Source of the DNA: Algoriphagus yeomjeoni
GTDB taxonomy: Bacteria > Bacteroidota > Bacteroidia > Cytophagales > Cyclobacteriaceae
Direction: 5' to 3'
Assembly (NCBI RefSeq): GCF_003259505.1
Contig: NZ_QLLK01000005.1
Coordinates: 1 to 64,000 of the forward strand
DNA length: 64,000 bases
Shown here: positions 55,578 to 63,501 of the stretch, piece after piece
How positions within the stretch are numbered: position 1 is the stretch's first letter
How the letters are laid out: the number at the start of each line of letters is the position of its first letter
The notes under the pieces: model-generated
The model's database searches: none
The model's input: only the letters and a program-made list of their open reading frames with translations
What the model was told of the DNA's origin: nothing
Program-made: the position numbers and the translations under genes

Positions 55578-56402
55578 CTAGATTAATGCTTCAGCCGCGT
55601 CTAATTCTGATAATGCTAAGTCGTACTGCTCCGGGCTTGGTACACCATGGTGCCATTTTAGTACGCGTTCCATGTAGCTGATTCCTTTACCTTTAATGGT
55701 ATGGGCAATTATGAAATTGGGCTTACCAACTTCGAAAGGACCGGTATTTAACGCCTCCTCCAGTTCAGCTAAGTTATGTCCGTCTACTTCCCGTACTGAC
55801 CAACCGAAAGCTTCCAATTTGTCCCGGAGGGAATCTGTATTCATCACCTCTTGATTGGACCCGGTAATCTGCTGTTTGTTGTTGTCCAGAATGGCGTATA
55901 AATTATCCAGCTTGTAATGGGAAGCGGATAGAAATGCTTCCCAGTTTGAGCCCTCAGGCAATTCCCCATCTCCTAAAAGCGTAAATATTCTATGCGTTTT
56001 TTTATCCAGTTTAGCTGCTATTGCTTCTCCCACACAAATAGGTAATCCATGCCCCAATGCTCCGGTATTTTGCTCTACACCATTCACCTTTTTGGTGGGG
56101 TGGCCGATGTAATGGGATCGATATTGACATAGGGTTTCCAAATCAGATTCTGGAAAAAAACCACGATCTGCCAAGGTCACAAAGAGAGCCTCTACACAAT
56201 GTCCCTTACTTTGGATATAGCGATCCCGATCTGGGTTTTTGAAGTCGTTTGGCTTTACATTAAGCACTCTGTTGTATAGTACATTCAGGATGTCCACACA
56301 AGACAAGCTTCCGCCTGTATGTCCAGCCTTTGCTTTATAAATGTACTTGAGAAGGTTTTTTCTCAGAAATACAGACTTCAGTTTCAAATCTTTATCTGTC
56401 AT
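55578..56402 (-). CDS. Transketolase N-terminal half (thiamine diphosphate domain)
   Basis: A 274-residue half transketolase. GHTGGSLSCVDIL and SKGHCVEALF are N-terminal motifs; TPP binding is in LLGDGELPEGSNWEA ... ILDNNKQQ (GDG-x(n)-N). HTIKGKGISYM follows near the C-terminus. It is upstream of the C-terminal half and clearly works with it. It would transfer a two-carbon unit from a ketose phosphate, in keeping with a nearby kinase and isomerase-like gene. Confidence 0.92.
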   Translation of the reverse strand: MTDKDLKLKSVFLRKNLLKYIYKAKAGHTGGSLSCVDILNVLYNRVLNVKPNDFKNPDRDRYIQSKGHCVEALFVTLADRGFFPESDLETLCQYRSHYIGHPTKKVNGVEQNTGALGHGLPICVGEAIAAKLDKKTHRIFTLLGDGELPEGSNWEAFLSASHYKLDNLYAILDNNKQQITGSNQEVMNTDSLRDKLEAFGWSVREVDGHNLAELEEALNTGPFEVGKPNFIIAHTIKGKGISYMERVLKWHHGVPSPEQYDLALSELDAAEALI

Positions 56403-56497
56403 GTTCGGTTCTTATTAATTAGCAGTTTGTGCTAAACTGGTTTTCATTAGTATGAAAAGTTTGGTCTCAATTGAAGGAAGGATTCTTGGATGATAAA

Positions 56498-57913
56498 CTA
56501 CCCTTCGTGATGGTATACTTCCCATCCCATATAGTTTTCAAATGCTTCCTTAAGTGCTTCGGATGTGTGTGATGCATTCATTACGACGTGATGTTCAAAG
56601 CCATTTCTACAGATGTGTTTCATCAAACCTTGAAGATTAGGAATTTTGGCCACAGCCCGGTTTCCGAATGTTTTCAATTCATCATCGGTTAATACCCCAT
56701 CACCAACATAAGCTTTCATGATTCCACTGGTATCGTCCGTGCTGATTCTACCAAAAGTCAATGGGGAAGCCGGGGTGCGTCCATCCAAAGCTCCGTAGGT
56801 ATTTTCCACTCCTACAGTAGTGCCTAGGATAGGGGCATTGCTAATTTCAATGTCTGGCAGAAATGATTTTGCCCAATTTCCACAGTGGAAAAGCACACAT
56901 TTCTCATCATCATCTGCGTAGTTATTGTTCCAATCCACTAATGCACTAGGGGAGCCAGATGCCAATTGCATGGCATACATACTGAGCGTTCCTGTGACAT
57001 CTACCTCGCAGGCGCTAGGAATCATTCCCTCGCTAAACATGCTGGAGCTGGTGCAGACATTACATCCAAAATTTTGCTGCAAAGAAGTCCAACACTGAAT
57101 GGCATTAGCATCCAGTTGATTTTCGGTCATAAAATCATTCAGTACAACATCCAGCTTGGCCATTTGAATTAGAGATTCGCTAGGAGTTTTACCTGTGGAA
57201 GCGTAGTTGTGGATTTTCTCCAAATGATCTTTTACGCGTTGATCAGATTTGTCCAATTTATTGGCATAACCTAGTATCTCAGACAGGTCGCAGGTAACTA
57301 CAGAGATGCCATTTTTCTGAAGGATTTTTTCGCTGTATCGTACAGTATTAAAGGCAGTTGGTCTTGCTCCAATTGCTCCGATACGCACATTTTTCATTCC
57401 TTTTACCACACGGCAGACACCCAGAAACTGCTTTAGATCCGCCAAAAACGAAGGGTCGGTAGGATGGACGACATGCTTGGTAGTGATTGAATATTTGATG
57501 CCGTATTGATAGAGGTTGTTACAAACGGAAATCTTGCCACACCAAGAATCTCGGCGATTTGCTACATTAAGCTTATTAAGTTCATCTGGATAGCCTTGGA
57601 TAAGTACGGGTACTTTCAGGTCCGCTAGGTGTAAGGTATCGGCAATTCCTCTTTCATCTCCGAAATTTGGAAGAACCACCAAAACCCCAGCTATAGCATC
57701 TTTATGTTTCTTGAATAGGTCTGCGCATTTTCTTGCATCAGTATAGGTTTCTACTCCACCAAGTTTGGTGTCTGTCTCATCCAGGATAATTGTTTGAATT
57801 CCTTGTTCACCCAGCATTTTCAGTACTTCTATCCGTGCCTCTGTCACAAGTTTATCCGGAAAAAAGTCTCGGTTCCCAATGATTACCCCTAAAGTTATAT
57901 TTTGCTTTTTCAT
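56498..57913 (-). CDS. L-fucose/L-arabinose isomerase-like protein
   Basis: A 471-residue protein with the overall layout of the L-fucose isomerase fold (an N-terminal Rossmann-like region; LVVLPNFGDERGIADTLHLADLKVPVLIQGYPDE; and a C-terminal half with EVDVTGTLSMYAMQL and VLFHCGNWA). Probable metal-binding acidic residues include the Glu and Asp of SACEVDVTG. Such proteins interconvert aldoses and ketoses. Its position directly after the DeoR regulator and before the split transketolase makes it the candidate first enzyme of the pathway. The sugar is unknown. Confidence 0.8.
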   Translation of the reverse strand: MKKQNITLGVIIGNRDFFPDKLVTEARIEVLKMLGEQGIQTIILDETDTKLGGVETYTDARKCADLFKKHKDAIAGVLVVLPNFGDERGIADTLHLADLKVPVLIQGYPDELNKLNVANRRDSWCGKISVCNNLYQYGIKYSITTKHVVHPTDPSFLADLKQFLGVCRVVKGMKNVRIGAIGARPTAFNTVRYSEKILQKNGISVVTCDLSEILGYANKLDKSDQRVKDHLEKIHNYASTGKTPSESLIQMAKLDVVLNDFMTENQLDANAIQCWTSLQQNFGCNVCTSSSMFSEGMIPSACEVDVTGTLSMYAMQLASGSPSALVDWNNNYADDDEKCVLFHCGNWAKSFLPDIEISNAPILGTTVGVENTYGALDGRTPASPLTFGRISTDDTSGIMKAYVGDGVLTDDELKTFGNRAVAKIPNLQGLMKHICRNGFEHHVVMNASHTSEALKEAFENYMGWEVYHHEG

Positions 57914-57938
57914 TACGTGTGATATAGCTGACTAGTGC

Positions 57939-58715
57939 TTATTTAGATGTGTCTTCTGCGATGATTAATTGGATGTCGTGTTCCTTAAAAACTTCCTTAT
58001 GTTTATTTTCTACCCCCTCATCTGTAATGATATAATCTATTAGAGAAAGCGCTCCCAGACTAGCAAAGGCACTTTTTCCGATTTTGGAAGAGTCTGCTAC
58101 TAGATAAGTAGTGTCTGCCGCATCAATCATTGCTTTTTTGACAACTAGGTCACTAAGACTAGGATAGGTAAGCCCTGATTTCAGTGATATTCCGGCAGTT
58201 GCTAGAAAGAGTTTTTGGACATTCAGCCCTTTAAAGAAATCTGCGGCCTTTTGTCCTGTCAATGAAAGGGTAGGTGCTTTGAATTCTCCCCCTGTCATGA
58301 TGATGTCAATATTTGGATTAGCGCCAAGCATTAGTGCAATATTCAGAGCGTTGGTAATTACTGTGAGCCCTTTGATGTTTACAATTTTTTTAGCGATTTC
58401 CGTGGTAGTAGAACCAGAGTCTAGAATAATGGTGTCGCCCGGTTGGATGAATTCAAGGCATTTTTCTGCGATGATTTCTTTTTCCTTTAGATTGTCTTGA
58501 TGTACCAAAGAGAAGTTACGGACCTTATTTTCCACATCTTTTAGATGTACGCCGCCATGTTCCCGATTTACCAATCCATTTTTCTCTAGTTTTTCCAGGT
58601 CCTGTCGAATGGTAACTTCAGTTACTTTAAAGATCCTAGCCAGATCAATGACCTTAGCGGATCCATCTTCTTTAAGCAGTTCTAGTATCTTTTCTTTTCT
58701 TTGTTTAGGGAGCAT
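57939..58715 (-). CDS. DeoR-family transcriptional regulator
   Basis: A 258-residue repressor: DeoR helix-turn-helix at the N-terminus (KVIDLARIFKVTEVTIRQDLEKLEKNGL is the recognition region) and a sugar-phosphate sensing domain (DSGSTTTEIAKKI, GGEFKAPTLSLTG). DeoR-type regulators of sugar clusters usually respond to a phosphorylated intermediate. It heads the minus-strand cluster 25 bp upstream of the isomerase-like gene and probably controls it and itself. Confidence 0.9.
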   Translation of the reverse strand: MLPKQRKEKILELLKEDGSAKVIDLARIFKVTEVTIRQDLEKLEKNGLVNREHGGVHLKDVENKVRNFSLVHQDNLKEKEIIAEKCLEFIQPGDTIILDSGSTTTEIAKKIVNIKGLTVITNALNIALMLGANPNIDIIMTGGEFKAPTLSLTGQKAADFFKGLNVQKLFLATAGISLKSGLTYPSLSDLVVKKAMIDAADTTYLVADSSKIGKSAFASLGALSLIDYIITDEGVENKHKEVFKEHDIQLIIAEDTSK

Positions 58716-58740
58716 GGAATTTTTGTTTCTTGGTGAAAAA

Positions 58741-58748
58741 CAAAAGTA
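58741..58748 (-). promoter_or_regulatory. Candidate -7 element of the DeoR-led operon
   Basis: On the minus strand TACTTTTG matches TAnnTTTG and lies 25 bp before the regulator ATG. It would be the main promoter of the sugar operon. Confidence 0.45.
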
Positions 58749-58883
58749 ACCTATTTCGAAAACTTTAGCTTTTCATTTTGTTTGCTTTCGCAAAATATTC
58801 TCAAACCTATATCTGATCTAAATTCGAGTTGTAATTGTGAACAGAATGGAAGTTTGTGACTTAGGAAATTGTTAGTGCCATTC

Positions 58884-58925
58884 AAAAAGAGGGGAGCCCT
58901 CCTGCTATCAGCAGAGTTCTCCCTT
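58884..58925 (-). terminator. Hairpin with T-run on the minus strand
   Basis: Outer arms GGGAG/CTCCC (58892-58896 with 58919-58923) enclose CTGCT/AGCAG (58902-58906 with 58910-58914). On the minus strand the stem is followed by TCTTTTTG. It looks like a terminator for a transcript coming from the right, although no clear gene is there. Confidence 0.5.
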
Positions 58926-59182
58926 CTAACCCTCTAGGCCAATCTATTTATTGTTCATTAGTATGTTTAGTGATTCCCGCAGACTTTACTTTATCATTTG
59001 ACTCTCTGGCGAACCCCATAGCTTTATTGGTAATCTCACAATATCGAAAGTATATGAAATAAATAATAAGTGTTTGAAGCTATTTCTAGGGTAAATCTAG
59101 CTAATAATAAAAATAAACAAAGAATTTGCTGGGAAAAATTTACGTTTATTTTCTTTTTATTCTTCGTTTACTTTCTTTTTGA
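58926..59182. other. Divergent intergenic region with a possible tiny minus-strand ORF
   Basis: The whole gap between the DeoR gene and the plus-strand Sde182-type gene is about 550 bp. Its left part has the hairpin at 58884-58925. Next to it a 23-codon minus-strand frame (58948-59019, starting MGFARESNDK) leads into that hairpin. No family is recognised, and the frame is too short to claim as a gene. Confidence 0.3.
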
Positions 59183-59190
59183 TACATTTG
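59183..59190 (+). promoter_or_regulatory. Candidate -7 element for the plus-strand Sde182-type/pectate lyase genes
   Basis: TACATTTG matches TAnnTTTG, about 80 bp before the first plus-strand gene. The -33 position has TTCT rather than TTTG. Confidence 0.42.
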
Positions 59191-59268
59191 AGTGTCAATT
59201 AGCAGGTATATAGGATCAATCACTTGGTTATTTGTTAGTATGGTATCTTCAGTTTCAAAACTTCACGA

Positions 59269-60573
59269 ATGTTACGTATGAATAGAACTATAATTAGTGG
59301 GATGGAATTGGTTGTAATGATTGCTTTTTTAACATTGCTCAGCTGTAATACTGCTGAAAACGAGCGTCATAAACCCAGAGTGTTGATCAGCTCAGATATA
59401 GGAGGGACAGATCCTGATGACTTCCAATCGATGATACACTTATTGATGTATGCTGATCAATTCGAAATTGAAGGTTTGGTTTCTTCTCCTTTTGGTGATG
59501 GGAGTAAAAAGGATTTTCTGGATATCATTGAGCATTATGAAAGCGATTACAATCAACTTCTGAAGCACGCTCCAGAACTGCCTTCCCCTAATTCACTTCG
59601 GAATATCACCAAGCAAGGCGAGAAAAATGCGGCACCATTCAAAGGGTTTGCTACTGCTACAGAAGGGTCGGAATGGATTATTCAATGCGCTAAAAAAGAA
59701 AGTGATCAACCGCTATGGGTACTTGTGTGGGGTGGCATTGAAGATCTCGCACAGGCACTCCACGATGCACCGGAGATCAAAGACAATATTCGCGTCTATT
59801 GGATAGGAGGACCCAACAAGAAATGGAGCATCAATGCCTATTCTTATATAGCTGAGCACCATCCGGATCTGTGGATGATTGAGGCAAATGCAACGTACAG
59901 AGGTTGGTTTATGGATGAAGATTCTCCAAAATATGTGAAGGGTGATGCTTATTATGATAATTACATACAGGGCAGAGGTGCTATGGGGAAAGATTTTATC
60001 AAGTATTATGATGGTAGGATCAAAATGGGGGATACTCCATCACTTGCCTACCTGATGAGCGGCGATCCAAATGATCCTATGGGGGAAAGCTGGGGAGGTA
60101 GTTTTGAGAAAATCGATCACAGCTCACGAAATATTTTTATAGACGGAAGTACTTTGGAGGATACAGTAGCTGCTTATGGCACTATTGAATGGAGATTTAC
60201 TGGTCCAGAATTGAGTGTTTCAGAAGATTCGGTTGTATTTGAACTGGAAGTACAAAATCAAATCTGGCCAGGATATTACTTAGGGGAAGGTATGTATGGG
60301 GTAAAGTATAGCTCCAAAAAACCAGAGAAAGGAACCTACAAAACCCGAAGTGCAATTGCTGAATTAGATGGCTTGGAAGGCGGTTATATAAGTACGGATC
60401 CTTGGCCAGGAAAGGCTTCGCCAGATGATTATCAGCTAGGAAATAATTGGTATAGTGACAAACTAGATCCGGCTCTCTTTATAAAGGATCAACAGGGAGC
60501 TAAAACAATCTCAAAACATAGGAAAGAGTTTTTATTGGATTGGGCGGAAAGATGGAAATGGCTTGAAAAGTAA
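59269..60573 (+). CDS. Sde182/DUF1593 nucleoside-hydrolase-like lipoprotein
   Basis: A 434-residue paralogue with a lipoprotein signal (LLSC, Cys at about 26); the start may be any of the Met codons at 59269, 59278 or 59302. The acidic site SSDIGGTDPDDFQSMIHLL is intact. LVWGGIEDLAQAL and GDTPSLAYLMSGDPNDPMGESWGG follow. The usual C-terminal Ig-like domain is not visible; instead there is a different tail (about 300-434). This is the most divergent copy. It is 45 bp upstream of the pectate lyase gene. Confidence 0.8.
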   Translation: MLRMNRTIISGMELVVMIAFLTLLSCNTAENERHKPRVLISSDIGGTDPDDFQSMIHLLMYADQFEIEGLVSSPFGDGSKKDFLDIIEHYESDYNQLLKHAPELPSPNSLRNITKQGEKNAAPFKGFATATEGSEWIIQCAKKESDQPLWVLVWGGIEDLAQALHDAPEIKDNIRVYWIGGPNKKWSINAYSYIAEHHPDLWMIEANATYRGWFMDEDSPKYVKGDAYYDNYIQGRGAMGKDFIKYYDGRIKMGDTPSLAYLMSGDPNDPMGESWGGSFEKIDHSSRNIFIDGSTLEDTVAAYGTIEWRFTGPELSVSEDSVVFELEVQNQIWPGYYLGEGMYGVKYSSKKPEKGTYKTRSAIAELDGLEGGYISTDPWPGKASPDDYQLGNNWYSDKLDPALFIKDQQGAKTISKHRKEFLLDWAERWKWLEK

Positions 60574-60618
60574 GTGTGCCTAACTCAAATTCAAAGAAAT
60601 AACAATAAGCCCCTCGTT

Positions 60619-62007
60619 ATGAAAAGAATTAATTTAATCGTAGTGATAAGCATTATTGCTATCACTTCGGCATTTTCTCAGCAGTTAGCATTTCCTACCG
60701 CAGAAGGATATGGGAAGTTCTCAAAAGGCGGTCGTGGAGGAGAAGTGTATGAAGTTACCAATCTAAATGATAGTGGAGAGGGAAGTTTGCGAGCTGCTGT
60801 GGAAGCGTCGGAACCGCGAACGGTTGTATTTCGCGTATCAGGAACCATAGCACTCGAAAGTGCTTTACGGATCAAGAATCCCTATATCACCATAGCTGGT
60901 CAAACAGCTCCCGGAGATGGTATTTGCATCAAAAAAAATCCATTGGTAATCGAAGCAGATCATGTGATTGTAAGGTATCTGAGAGTTAGACTGGGAAATG
61001 AATCTGGCGATGATGCTGATGCGGTTTCAGGCAGATATAATAAGCACCTTATTTTGGATCATATTTCTGCCAGCTGGAGTGTTGATGAGACCATGTCAAT
61101 TTATCATAATGATAGTATTACGGTACAATGGAGTATTATTTCCGAAAGCATGCACGATTCAAACCATGTAAAGGGAGCTCATGGCTTCGGTGGTATATGG
61201 GGGTCGAACTTTGGTAGCTATCACCATAATTTACTAGCGCATCATGGAAGTCGAAACCCGAGAATGGCTTCGGGTTCTGGTTACACGGATTATAGAAATA
61301 ACGTGGTTTATAATTGGGGGTATAACAGCACCTATGGCGGTGAAAATAAACAAGGTACGGATCCTCGATTTACCTTTTCGATTATCAATATGGTAGCTAA
61401 CTACTATAAGCCTGGGCCTGCGACACAGGCGGGTGAAAATTCTCACAGATTGGCAAATCCATCCATGCGTAGCGATGTCAGTGATTTTGGTAAATGGTTT
61501 ATTGCTGATAATGTGATGATTGGGAGTGATCGCGTCACGGCTGACAATTGGGATGGTGGGGTACAACCTCAAGGTGGCAACTCAAATATTCAATATGTCA
61601 GACTTGAAAAACCATGGGAATCAATGCCTATCAATCAGCAGTCCGCTGAAGAAGCATTTGACTTAGTACTTGCAAATGCTGGGGCTACTTTGCCTAAGCG
61701 GGATGCAGTGGATACCCGGATTGTCAATGAAACGAAAGGCGGTTTTACCACCTATGAAGGAGGTACCTATAGAAAGAGAATCACTTTGGCAGATACTTCA
61801 AAAAAATCAGGAATTATAGATACTCAGGAGGATGTAGGTGGCTGGCCTGAATTAAAGAGTTTGCCTGCACTCACAGATTCAGATCACGATGGAATGCCGG
61901 ATGAATGGGAAAAGAAAAATGGACTTGATCCATCTGATTCAAGTGATCGAAATATAATTCAAGATGGTTATACTATGCTGGAAAAGTATCTCAATTCCAT
62001 TATGTAA
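60619..62007 (+). CDS. Secreted pectate lyase (PL1-type beta-helix)
   Basis: A 462-residue exported enzyme; the ATG at 60619 gives a clean signal peptide (MKRINLIVVISIIAITSAFS) and an upstream in-frame ATG at 60574 is disregarded. The beta-helix contains IVRYLRVRLGN-type and DDADAVSGRYNKHLILDHISASW-type strands with calcium-binding Asp, and HHGSRNPRMASG, which fits the catalytic Arg region. The C-terminus has a calcium-loop-like DSDHDGMPDEWEKKNGLDP, common in Bacteroidota lyases. It cuts alpha-1,4-galacturonan by beta-elimination. This anchors the region to pectin use. Confidence 0.9.
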   Translation: MKRINLIVVISIIAITSAFSQQLAFPTAEGYGKFSKGGRGGEVYEVTNLNDSGEGSLRAAVEASEPRTVVFRVSGTIALESALRIKNPYITIAGQTAPGDGICIKKNPLVIEADHVIVRYLRVRLGNESGDDADAVSGRYNKHLILDHISASWSVDETMSIYHNDSITVQWSIISESMHDSNHVKGAHGFGGIWGSNFGSYHHNLLAHHGSRNPRMASGSGYTDYRNNVVYNWGYNSTYGGENKQGTDPRFTFSIINMVANYYKPGPATQAGENSHRLANPSMRSDVSDFGKWFIADNVMIGSDRVTADNWDGGVQPQGGNSNIQYVRLEKPWESMPINQQSAEEAFDLVLANAGATLPKRDAVDTRIVNETKGGFTTYEGGTYRKRITLADTSKKSGIIDTQEDVGGWPELKSLPALTDSDHDGMPDEWEKKNGLDPSDSSDRNIIQDGYTMLEKYLNSIM

Positions 62008-62097
62008 TATTATCAGAAGAAAATAAACTGGAAATCAATTTCATTCTCTGAGATGAGGATTTTCAAAGTCACCCAAGTCTCACAATTAAAAACAATC

Positions 62098-63492
62098 ATG
62101 AAAATAAAATTCTTATCCCTAATACTAACCTTAGTGGTCAATAACTCAGTGCTTTTGGCGCAACAGGTACCTACAGGTGATACTCCCAAGCCCCGTATAG
62201 TAATTTTAACTGATGTGTCTACCTGGGAGACAGATGATAGCGAATCGTTGGTAAGGTTATTAGTACATGCTGACCTCTTCGAAATCGAAAGTATTATTTA
62301 CACTACAGGTTGGAGTTTGGATAAAACGCGGGAGGACTTTTTCCAGCTGATTCATGATGCCATTGATGCCTACGAAAAGGATCTCCCAAACCTGATGAAG
62401 CGATCTGGGCAAAAGGGCTTTGCTGCAGATGAATCCCATCAAAATATTGGTTATTGGCCAAGTCCTTCGTACTTAAGAAGCATCACAGTTTTTGGCAGTA
62501 AAAACCGCGGAAAGGAGTTTCTCGGGAAAGACAATGATTCACCTGGAAGTGAGTTGATCATCGAACTTGCAGATGAAAAGGATGAGCGTCCCTTGTGGAT
62601 TACTGTATGGGGAGGAGGAAATACTATCGCACAGTCCATATGGAAAGTAAAGCAAGAACGATCTGAATCTGAACTCAAAGAATTCCTCAATAAAATTCCT
62701 ATCTATACTATTACTGATCAAGACCGGGACCAGAAAACTCCCTATGACATCAGCTCTCATCAGTGGATGCGTGGTGAGTTTGAAGAGGATCTACTTTTTA
62801 TCTGGGACGAGTCCGCTTGGAGATACCAGAATGGTACCGGGAAGAAAAACTGGGAAGAATATGGGGCTCACATACAAAGCCATGGAAACCTGGGTAAGGT
62901 ATATCCAAAATATAAGTATGGAGTCGAAGGTGATACTCCAGCCTTTCTACACTTGATGCCAAATGGGTTAAATGACCCAATGGTTCCTTCACAGGTTGGT
63001 TGGGGTGGATACTTTGAGTTTGGGTTGACTGAAGATAGCGTAACTTCTTCTTTCCGAAATTATAAGGATCCTGAGTCCGAAGTGTCAAGAACCTATGAAA
63101 GTTATTTCTATCCTGCCACTTTTAACAATTTTGCAGCGCGAATGGACTGGGCAAATGAAGGGAGCGGCAACCGCAATCCAATAGTTGTAATCAACAAAAA
63201 TCCAGGTATTGGCATCCTCAAAGTCAAAGCTAAAAAGCGTCAAAATGTTATCCTAGACGCCTCAAAGTCCTATGATCTAGAAGAAGATGAGCTTAGCTAC
63301 AAATGGTGGATTATTCCAGAGGCTGGTACGTATAGCGGGAAAGTAGTCATTCCGAATAATGATTCTGACTCAATAAAATTCACCCTACCACCAGATTCTT
63401 CAGGTAAAACTATTCATGTCATTTGCGAAGTAACTGACAATGGTTCGCCAAATCTGACAAGTTATCGAAGAATTATCATTGCAGTGAAATAG
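62098..63492 (+). CDS. Sde182/DUF1593 nucleoside-hydrolase-like protein
   Basis: A 464-residue exported paralogue; the ATG at 62098 gives a signal peptide ending LLAQ. The acidic site is LTDVSTWETDDSESLVRLL, with one Asp-Pro replaced but the DD pair kept. It shares TVWGGGNTIAQSIW, EGDTPAFLHLMPNGLNDP and VGWGGYFEFG with the 754-residue copy at 40.6 kb, and ends in an Ig-like domain (KSYDLEEDELSYKW). It lies between the pectate lyase and another paralogue. Confidence 0.86.
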   Translation: MKIKFLSLILTLVVNNSVLLAQQVPTGDTPKPRIVILTDVSTWETDDSESLVRLLVHADLFEIESIIYTTGWSLDKTREDFFQLIHDAIDAYEKDLPNLMKRSGQKGFAADESHQNIGYWPSPSYLRSITVFGSKNRGKEFLGKDNDSPGSELIIELADEKDERPLWITVWGGGNTIAQSIWKVKQERSESELKEFLNKIPIYTITDQDRDQKTPYDISSHQWMRGEFEEDLLFIWDESAWRYQNGTGKKNWEEYGAHIQSHGNLGKVYPKYKYGVEGDTPAFLHLMPNGLNDPMVPSQVGWGGYFEFGLTEDSVTSSFRNYKDPESEVSRTYESYFYPATFNNFAARMDWANEGSGNRNPIVVINKNPGIGILKVKAKKRQNVILDASKSYDLEEDELSYKWWIIPEAGTYSGKVVIPNNDSDSIKFTLPPDSSGKTIHVICEVTDNGSPNLTSYRRIIIAVK

Positions 63493-63501
63493 ATAGAACA
63501 G

